Assembly: GCA_947652605.1 (NCBI GenBank)
Contig: OX393583.1
Coordinates: 7,233,222-7,297,221 of the forward strand
Length of the DNA stretch: 64,000 nt
Origin: Elmis aenea
Taxonomy: Eukaryota > Arthropoda > Insecta > Coleoptera > Elmidae
Reading direction: 5' to 3'
A program made the position numbers and the translations under genes. The notes under the pieces were generated by a model. That model did no database searches and had not been told where the DNA came from. It was given only the letters and a program-made list of their open reading frames with translations. This document shows, piece after piece, positions 57,536-64,000 of the stretch; the stretch's first letter is position 1; each line of letters begins with the position of its first letter.

Positions 57536-58680
57536 AAGAATAAAACTGAACTTGGCAAAAAATTTAAAGACCTCTGAATGCAAAATAAAAACTTTGCATG
57601 ACAAAGTTCTTAAATAATTTTACGATTTTTTCAGTTAAAAATTACGAAAGATCAATTTTTCAGTTTCCATATAAAGGTATGCAGATATTTTAAATATCAA
57701 TTGTAAGTGCAAAGCTTAACATCTTTGCAAAACTTAAACCTTTGCTCTAACTTAATTAATAAGCAAGTTTTCTATGTTTTAACCCGAAATTCAAGAACGC
57801 TGCATGCAACTTTGAGTTTGATTTACTTTTAAAAATTCGTTTTTTGTTTGGAAATTTTTAAACCCAACAATGTAAAAAATGTAAAAGCCAAAACGATAAA
57901 CTGTACTTTGAAAACTTAAAGGAATGCTACTGTAAAATTTGTAGAAAAAAGTTGGTTATCGTACTAACGAAACAGTAAAATAAAAAAGTGAATAAGTAGC
58001 AAAAATCTAGTTTAAAAATTAAACCTGATGATTGAGTAAACATTTTTAAACCCTTTGTAGGTTTTATAATTAAAACTTAATGTTAACTTGCAATGAATGT
58101 ATAAACAAGTTGCTGTTTTCTCGTTACTAGCAACGCTCCCCAATAAAATACTTCCCCGTAAAAAATAATTGAACGGCGAGCTTAAGTTTCAAACACTGAA
58201 AAGTTCGCTTTAATTGCCTCCGTTGTAGAATTTTTTTAAAGAAAGGATTAATTAGCACTAATTAACCATGTTCAGGTTGTTAACTCAGTTGGCCCCGGGT
58301 TTGTATCCAGCGACGAGGTGCGAAATTCCAGGCATTCCTAATTATAGAGTTCTTTCAATATTTTCTTTTCTCCACGGCACACTGCAAGCCGTAAGAATTA
58401 ACGAAGCTGTTTACTGCCGGGGACACAAACATTTTTTTAGCTTTTGATTCCGTGCCCCGCAATATTTATTTTGCTTTCGAGCAAATAAATCGCCAACATC
58501 ACATACGATACGCGAGATTTATAACACGGTTGTTATCAACTACGAGTTGATGTACGGTTGAATAATAATGAACGGCCACAGAAGTCGATAATTAGATAAT
58601 TTATGTGTGTTGATTGAATTTTAAATAGGAAATTGTAGCCGCAAATATGGAGAGCGTTAAAGAACACAAAACCTTATGGC
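57536..58680. other. no gene seen
   Basis: AT-rich to 58090. 58090-58640 looks single copy, somewhat GC-richer and without ORFs, a candidate conserved non-coding block. Confidence 0.4.
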
Positions 58681-58682
58681 AG

Positions 58683-58934
58683 GTTGCACAACGCTCTGTC
58701 AAAACTTGACGGTTGATTGAGTATAAGAAAATTGTTTCCGGTTGCACAAAGCTCCGTCAGCATTTAACGGGTGATTAACTCTCGGTAACTAAGCAACATC
58801 ATTGTTGGTAATATGGAAAAGCTGTGAGACGGCTCCGTTAAATTAAATTGAACTTCGTGCAGCTATAACGTTTCTTTACTAAGGAATTAGACTTGATGCT
58901 TCGTTAACGTTAAACCAAGCTTTGTGGAACGGTC
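58683..58934. repeat. MITE-like element with GGTTGCACAA ends
   Basis: GGTTGCACAACGCTCTGTCA (58683) and GGTTGCACAAAGCTCCGTCA (58740) are direct copies of one end. Near 58911 an inverted counterpart reads AAGCTTTGTGGAACGGTC. Probably a nested or duplicated insertion of one MITE family. Boundaries approximate. Confidence 0.5.
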
Positions 58935-59994
58935 TTTTACTCTTGCGCAAAGTTTTTGGTTAACAAGACAACGTAATTACATGTGTATATTCGCCAAACA
59001 GCCGTTAAAATCGTAGGTATTATGTGATCGTAGAAAAAGTAAGCTACATAACACGAGTTGTAAAGCAATTACGCACTCGTGGAAATCAAGTAAATATCAA
59101 GTCTATTGCAGTTTGTACATTCATTAGAACACCTATTTTAGTTGTAGATGCTTTTGTGAAACCAGGAACAATAACACGGCCAGCCATGGTGTTTCTTTAA
59201 CAATTACAAATGTGTGTTCGCTAGTAACATGTGACAACAACTTATAATTATTTAAGCAAACATTTGTGGACTCACTTTGCTAAATTACTTTTCCGACACT
59301 CTGCTGAAAAACCGGTCTGGGATGTACTTTACAGCGAAAAAAATATTTCTCCCCATGTTGCTATGATGAAAATTTATGACCCAACTAATGCCGGCTACTC
59401 TCCTTTTAACTGATTGAAATTTAAATTAATTATCGCGATGCAACTGTGCGCTAGATTATAAGTCGTTTCCAATTATGATCTATATTATTTAGTTATTAAA
59501 AAGGAGAGTACAACACCTCAAAGGTGGTAGGCAATAAGACACAAGTTTATGTAATTAAAAATCACAGATCCCACTAATATATCAAGCCAAAATTATGCTA
59601 CAAAAATTTGCAACTAACGTAATAAAATTCACTCAATTTTGCTTTTTTATTGAGCCATAGAATAGGTTCTTGTCGTATTAAAAATTGAGTTGTAGCCTAA
59701 AAAATTGGAATCGCATTGTTTTAATTTTAAAAAATAACTATAGCCTAATATTAAGTGCAAACATTTCCACAACGCCCGGTTTGCATTGTATGTTCAAAAA
59801 GTTTTAAAATCGATAGAAATGGTTAATCTAGCAATTTGAGTGAAATGGCATAAAATGTTCTTATTATGTGATACACAATAATTTGTGGTTGTATGCCAAA
59901 CTCCCAAAAGTCCTTGGATTTTTTTGTGCAAGAGGTTTCATTTCAAGCACAGTTTTTAATGACATGATAGATAGTCTGTATGTTTTTATACTAC
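58935..59994. other. no gene seen
   Basis: Unassigned. The 60-codon plus ORF at 59231-59413 is not recognised. Confidence 0.45.
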
Positions 59995-60118
59995 AGTGCC
60001 GGGCAAAAGAATGGAATCGGGCAAATATCTAGAACATATAGCGAACATATTATACTGAAATTTGGTATCTGACCATTATCGTATGTTCCAGATTTGATGC
60101 GAGTATTTGGGTAGGTTT
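59995..60118. repeat. Tc1-like terminus repeat, inverse copy
   Basis: Begins TACAGTGCCGGGCAAAAG and continues with AAATTTGGTATCTGACCATTATCGT-like sequence. It is the complement of the right ends at 19690-19845 and 47560-47737. Three copies define a family with ACAGTGCCGGGCAA ends. Confidence 0.6.
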
Positions 60119-60154
60119 ACTTAAAGCTTAAAGCCCCCACAACCCTTGTGGAAA

Positions 60155-60312
60155 GATATGTTTACGCTTAAAGACTGTTCTACGCACGATGGTAAAAAAG
60201 ACCGTCGGGTAAGAGCGCGCAGCGCGAGTAGTACGAATATCGATTTATTCGATTTTGAAAAGCAATAACGAGTGTTGTAAATAAAAATTTGAGCTAATCG
60301 ATTGTTCAACTC
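60155..60312. repeat. dispersed repeat, copy 2
   Basis: Partner of 15826-16012 in the same orientation (TTACGCTTAAAGACTG, GAGCGCGCAGCGCGAGTAG, GCAATAACGAGTGTTG). The 72-codon minus ORF across it is fortuitous. Confidence 0.65.
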
Positions 60313-61398
60313 CAAAGAATATGACCAGCAAAGTACCACTTTCCGATCTTGTTACGTTAATAACTATGGTGGTTTCAGTTGCCATTGATTAGTTGAGTGT
60401 TTGTAGTTTCTTAAATAAGAATTACAAAACAAGTTAAAAATAAAATGTAACGTATGTTTCTCTTGTAAGTTATAACTGAAACAGGTTGTTAACCAAAGCA
60501 AAGTTGTTTTTAAAAAGAACTTATTTAATATAACCATACGCCCGGAATTGCATTACTTTATGAATTATGGTTTACAATAAACGTCAAACTAACGAAGATA
60601 AACAGGCAATCAGATATTAATTAGTCGTAAGAAATAAATAATGCGAGATTTGAGTCGGGCAAGGCGAAATACGGTTTCTAAGTTCCTTCTGCTTCTTCCA
60701 ACGTTTAATATTTTCTAATCGTAAAAGTAATTTAGTAAAGAAAATTTAAAAGTTCAGAAAAATTTTAAACTTCGCAAAATGTATTAAGAAATATATGAAG
60801 TTATTTCGAGAATTAAAAGTTTCTGGGTTTTTTTACCTTTGATCCCCGTGCTCGCTCCGGTTGCGTAGGAATTTTTTATTTTAAACCATTACGTTCGTTG
60901 TCACTGTTATTATTAAAACGTTTCTATGATTGTGCCTAGAGCAGAATAACTGTGAACAAAAAGCTATATTTTTAATCACTGACTGAATAAATAAAATGGA
61001 TGTCTGAATTCTGTTTGTATGTCTAAAAATGATTATATAATGCAACAAATTATTTTTTGTACTACTGTATGCATTCAATTTTTCATCAAACATATAGGTA
61101 AACAACTGATTACTAAGTTCAGTAACGTATCTTTTATTCTAGGTAATGTGGATTGTAGGAACCTCAGATAATTAAAAACTCGAACATGGAATGTTTCTTA
61201 CCTTACATCATAAGTTTAATTTTTCAACTTTAAGATATGAATAAAACCAACTGGACACTTACCTGAAAAAGAAAAAAAAAGCATTAGATTTACTTACAAT
61301 AATCTTCTACAATTAATATTAACAAGTGGCCCTTTATTATAAAAGTGGTAATAATTTTACATTTCCCTGTCAGATGTTGATCTCCTGTCAAATTTGCG
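60313..61398. other. no gene seen
   Basis: Unassigned AT-rich DNA. Confidence 0.5.
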
Positions 61399-61541
61399 TT
61401 TTTAACCAATAACAAACTCAGATTTCCTAGAAACGACCAATAAACATAATCATACACTGACAATATCCTTTTCGCAATTAACAGATTTTCATGCGTTTAT
61501 TCGTCGTTTCTAAGAAATCTGAGTTTGTGATTGGTCGAAAA
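61399..61541. mobile_element. ~143-bp palindromic MITE
   Basis: Left GACCAAT-type ACCAATAACAAACTCAG and AAACGACCAATAAAC pair with right GTTTATTCGTCGTTT and CTGAGTTTGTGATTGGT, with a few mismatches. No target duplication could be fixed. Confidence 0.65.
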
Positions 61542-62979
61542 TATAAATTTGGAGAGGGAATTAAATATTTTGGTCTTGAAATTTTTTTGACGAATTTCAG
61601 CGACCAGTAGCGTTAGTTTAATATAGATTAAACCACACCCCTAACGCACCACTCTGACAGCCTACTTGTAAAATTTGACATAACATACATTTAATTTGAA
61701 AGGTAGGTTAGGTGAAGGAAATTTTCTGATAAAATATAACTCGTGCATTGCAAGTAATCTATAATTTTTGACAGATCCTCACTCATGCAAGTTGACTCAA
61801 AAAAATCACTCGTGCACTTCGTGGACTCGTGTTTTTTTTCAGCTCATCTTGCATTCGGTCATATGTACCAAAAATAATCGACAATTTTCAATGCACTTTT
61901 TATATTACTACTGATAATTTTGTTTGTCTACAAAAGCTGAGTAACTTATTTTAATGGTAAAAATAATGTAGAAGTGTCGTTTAGCGTTAGTTAAACTTTC
62001 ATCACGAGTTTTTGCTCAAAAAATTATTAACTGAAGCGCACTTTCTGCTTTCCAATGAAGTATGTATGTTTAATCTAAACTTACTGTTAAACCTTGAACA
62101 TTTAAAAAATATCTGAGTAACTTATAAACAGTGATTTTTTATTAGTGACCGTTTATGAGCTTGCCTCTGTAAAAATATGCAAAAATTGTGAATAGTAATA
62201 AAATTTTAGAGGATAATTTTTCCTTATTTTAAAATTCTTCCCACTTATTATCAACACAGCGGTCCGCGAGTCTTAAAAACGTCGAAAAAAATTTGCATTA
62301 ACTTCGTGCGTAATAAACTCACTTGTTATGTAAAACATTTGCCAAGAGCTGCACCATTACTCTCGTCAAATAGAAAACAGGGCGCTACAAATTTAGTCTG
62401 ACATCGGTAATCTATAACAGCCATCTTATATTAGTGGAAAGTGTCACTGCCATGTCGGTCTGACGTGACACTTTCTCATGAATATGGATGCAGCACTTTT
62501 ATTTATGCACTACACTACTTTCGGTACGGGGGCGAGGTGCGCAATTTTTCAAATCTTAGGTGGCTGGGAAACGGCTACTGTCGTCGCGACGAATGGGGGT
62601 GATAGAGACGTTTTTTCTTCCCTTGCCTCAAAATATAATACACTGTGTAATAGATTAATATGTTAAGAGCACCTAAACCCGAGATAATGATGCACTAGCG
62701 CCAGAATTTGGAACATTGTGACTTCATTTTTCCCAACAATAAATTGTAGTTAGTTATAATTTTTGTTCAAGTACACCAAGCTGATATCAACACCGGTCGA
62801 TTTTTAACTGCGTTTTATGTGATCGTTATTACACTGAAACCAGGATCGGTTGGGGGTTTTGCGGGGCCTCGAGTAAAAGTTATTAGAGGGACCCCAAAAT
62901 ATTTGCAAAAAAGAATTTTTTTATCGAAAAATCATACAATTTTTTTCCAGATATAATTAGTCTAAAACGTTTGCTAGAC
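61542..62979. other. no gene seen
   Basis: Unassigned. The 62-codon ORF at 62478-62666 lies in a GC-richer tract (62340-62620); not recognised. GGGGGTTTTGCGGGGCC near 62850 may be a decayed repeat end. Confidence 0.4.
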
Positions 62980-63020
62980 CAGTGGTTCTTAACCTTTTAG
63001 CTGTCGCGCTCCCTAGATAT
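62980..63020. repeat. solo hAT terminus
   Basis: CAGTGGTTCTTAACCTTTTA is a classic hAT-type terminus, followed by GCTGTCGCGCTCCC. No complementary end was found downstream. Confidence 0.55.
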
Positions 63021-63053
63021 CCTAAAATATATTCAAGTATTTGTTTACACGAA

Positions 63054-63141
63054 AACAAGGATTTTACTGAAGTAATTGGTGCCATCGATGGCACTCATAC
63101 TGAAAACATTGCGTATCCACAGCGGATCACTAAAGGTGGTT
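63054..63141 (+). pseudogene. PIF/Harbinger transposase fragment
   Basis: One frame reads KDFTEVIGAIDGTHTENIA and YPQRITK. 'VIGAIDGTH' is the signature around the first catalytic Asp of PIF/Harbinger DDE nucleases. Only about 28 codons remain, without the following Asp and Glu motifs. It lies 70 bases right of a solo hAT end, but the two are unrelated families. Confidence 0.55.
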
Positions 63142-63198
63142 AATAAGATGATACAAAAATTGTCTTTTCCGTAAATATCGATTGATATAAATATTAAA

Positions 63199-64000
63199 TT
63201 TATATATATATAATCAATATATAATCAAATATATAATCAAATTCCCTTCTACCCGTAGGTGTAGGGAGGTGTGCACATCTATGAATTTTCGCCACTGTTT
63301 TTTGTTCTGTGCCATTTCTTTCGCTTCGCACCACGATTTTCCCTTCTTCTCCAAGGTTTTTGCTACTGCCTTTTCCCATGTTTCTCTCGGTCTTCCTCTT
63401 TTCCTCCTTGTTTGTATTCTTGCTTCCCACACTCTCTTTACCTGTCTTCTTGTGTCCATTCTTTGTAGATGCCCCCACCAGCTCAGTTGCCTAGTTTCGA
63501 TGAATTCAAGAATAGATTCTACTTCCAGTTCATTTCTAATCTGTTCATTTCGTATTTTGTCTTTTCTTGTTACGCCTCTTACTCTTCTTAAAAATTTCAT
63601 TTCAGTCGCTTGTATTTTACTTTTTTGGCTCGATGTTAATGCCCATGACTCGCACCCAAATGTCAAAATTGGTCTATATATCGCACGGTACACGCTCATT
63701 TTTGTTTTTTTGGTGACTTCTTGTTTATTAATAAAGGTTTTGTCTATGGCGTAAAAGGTTTTTATTGCCTTTTCGATCCTCTTATTTATTTCTAATTCTT
63801 GTTGTCCTGAATTTTCAATCGTTACACCGAGGTAGTCAAAATATTGTAAGGTTTATATTTTTTCTCCTTCAATTTCTATGCTTATATTCTCATTTTCTTC
63901 GTTTATCGTCATCACTTTTGTTTTCTTGTGATTAATTTTATAACGATATTTAATTCGTAAAGGAAGATATACTATAAAAGTAATGTTAATATCTGATTCT
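63199..64000 (-). pseudogene. RTE-like LINE, 3' part, running off the right edge
   Basis: From the window edge leftwards: KINHKKTKVMTINEENE, a stop near 63855, then TLQYFDYLGVTIENSG, INKRIEKAIKTFYAIDKTF, KKTKMSVYRAIYRPILTFG, CESWALTSSQKSKIQATEM, RIRNE-type IRNEQIRNELEVESILEF, LSWWGHLQRM, KRGRPRETWEKAVAK and KKGKSWCEAKEMAQNKKQW. This is the complete region after the RT palm of an insect RTE-like protein, with a single internal stop, so it is the best preserved RTE-like copy here. The 3' end terminates at an ATATAATCAA-type microsatellite (63205-63240), as is common for RTE elements. The catalytic domain and endonuclease lie outside the window. Confidence 0.85.

Noticed and set aside
63269..63754. 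161-codon plus-strand ORF rich in Phe, Leu and Ser
   Set aside because: It is the antisense shadow of the RTE-like LINE on the minus strand.
1..64000. Endogenous virus or LTR retrotransposon
   Set aside because: No long terminal repeats, primer-binding site, gag/protease/integrase or other viral motif was recognised on either strand.

Overview
The window is AT-rich (about one third G+C by eye) animal nuclear DNA, almost certainly from an insect. The repeat content points that way: insect-type non-LTR retrotransposons (Jockey, a CR1/Jockey-like group, and the RTE-like 'endonuclease-reverse transcriptase' type with a GRPR-x-TW carboxyl end), several mariner-type transposase relics, hAT miniatures, a tRNA-derived SINE, and many TA-flanked palindromic elements ending in CAGGGTG. 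A beetle is my best guess, but nothing here fixes the order. There are no bacterial-style operons, no rRNA and no free-standing tRNA gene. No complete host protein-coding gene could be recognised. The longest open frame (about 245 codons) is a reverse-transcriptase fragment.

Layout. 1-2.6 kb: half of a palindromic element, an RTE-like LINE tail, and a small unrecognised minus-strand ORF with a duplicated 50-bp unit carrying X-box-like motifs. 3-7.2 kb: two copies of a ~190-bp repeat, a hAT-like miniature and a 1.57-kb foldback element. 8.2-10 kb: LINE fragment, a 0.93-kb TA-flanked element that keeps a zinc-finger tail, and a mariner relic. 11.5-22.2 kb: a series of foldback elements (11.57-12.11, 13.07-14.29, 16.98-17.69, 18.59-19.38, 21.69-22.19) and a mariner relic. 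22.7-29.5 kb: mostly unassigned, with a bounded SINE, a Tc1-type MITE and another mariner relic. 29.5-35.6 kb: a 1.18-kb TA element with a near-perfect hairpin inside it, a mariner relic, a LINE, a hAT MITE with an 8-bp target duplication, a second hairpin MITE and a third small foldback. 35.7-37.6 kb: RTE-like fragments. 38.4-43.1 kb: three adjacent palindromic or tandem elements. 43.9-50.5 kb: LINE-rich block with four different retrotransposon relics. 52-57.5 kb: hAT MITE, the largest palindrome (1.82 kb), a mariner and RTE-like pieces. 58-64 kb: scattered short repeats, a Harbinger fragment and an RTE-like LINE running off the right edge.

How the parts relate. There is no gene pathway here. 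The window is a stratified transposon graveyard between or within introns of genes lying outside it. Several elements are nested, which gives relative ages. The most coherent signal is a set of at least six sequence-distinct long palindromes that share only a TA flank and CAGGGTG termini. They appear to be non-autonomous elements mobilised by one, unseen, TA-specific transposase. I see no evidence for a novel cellular system beyond these repeat families.
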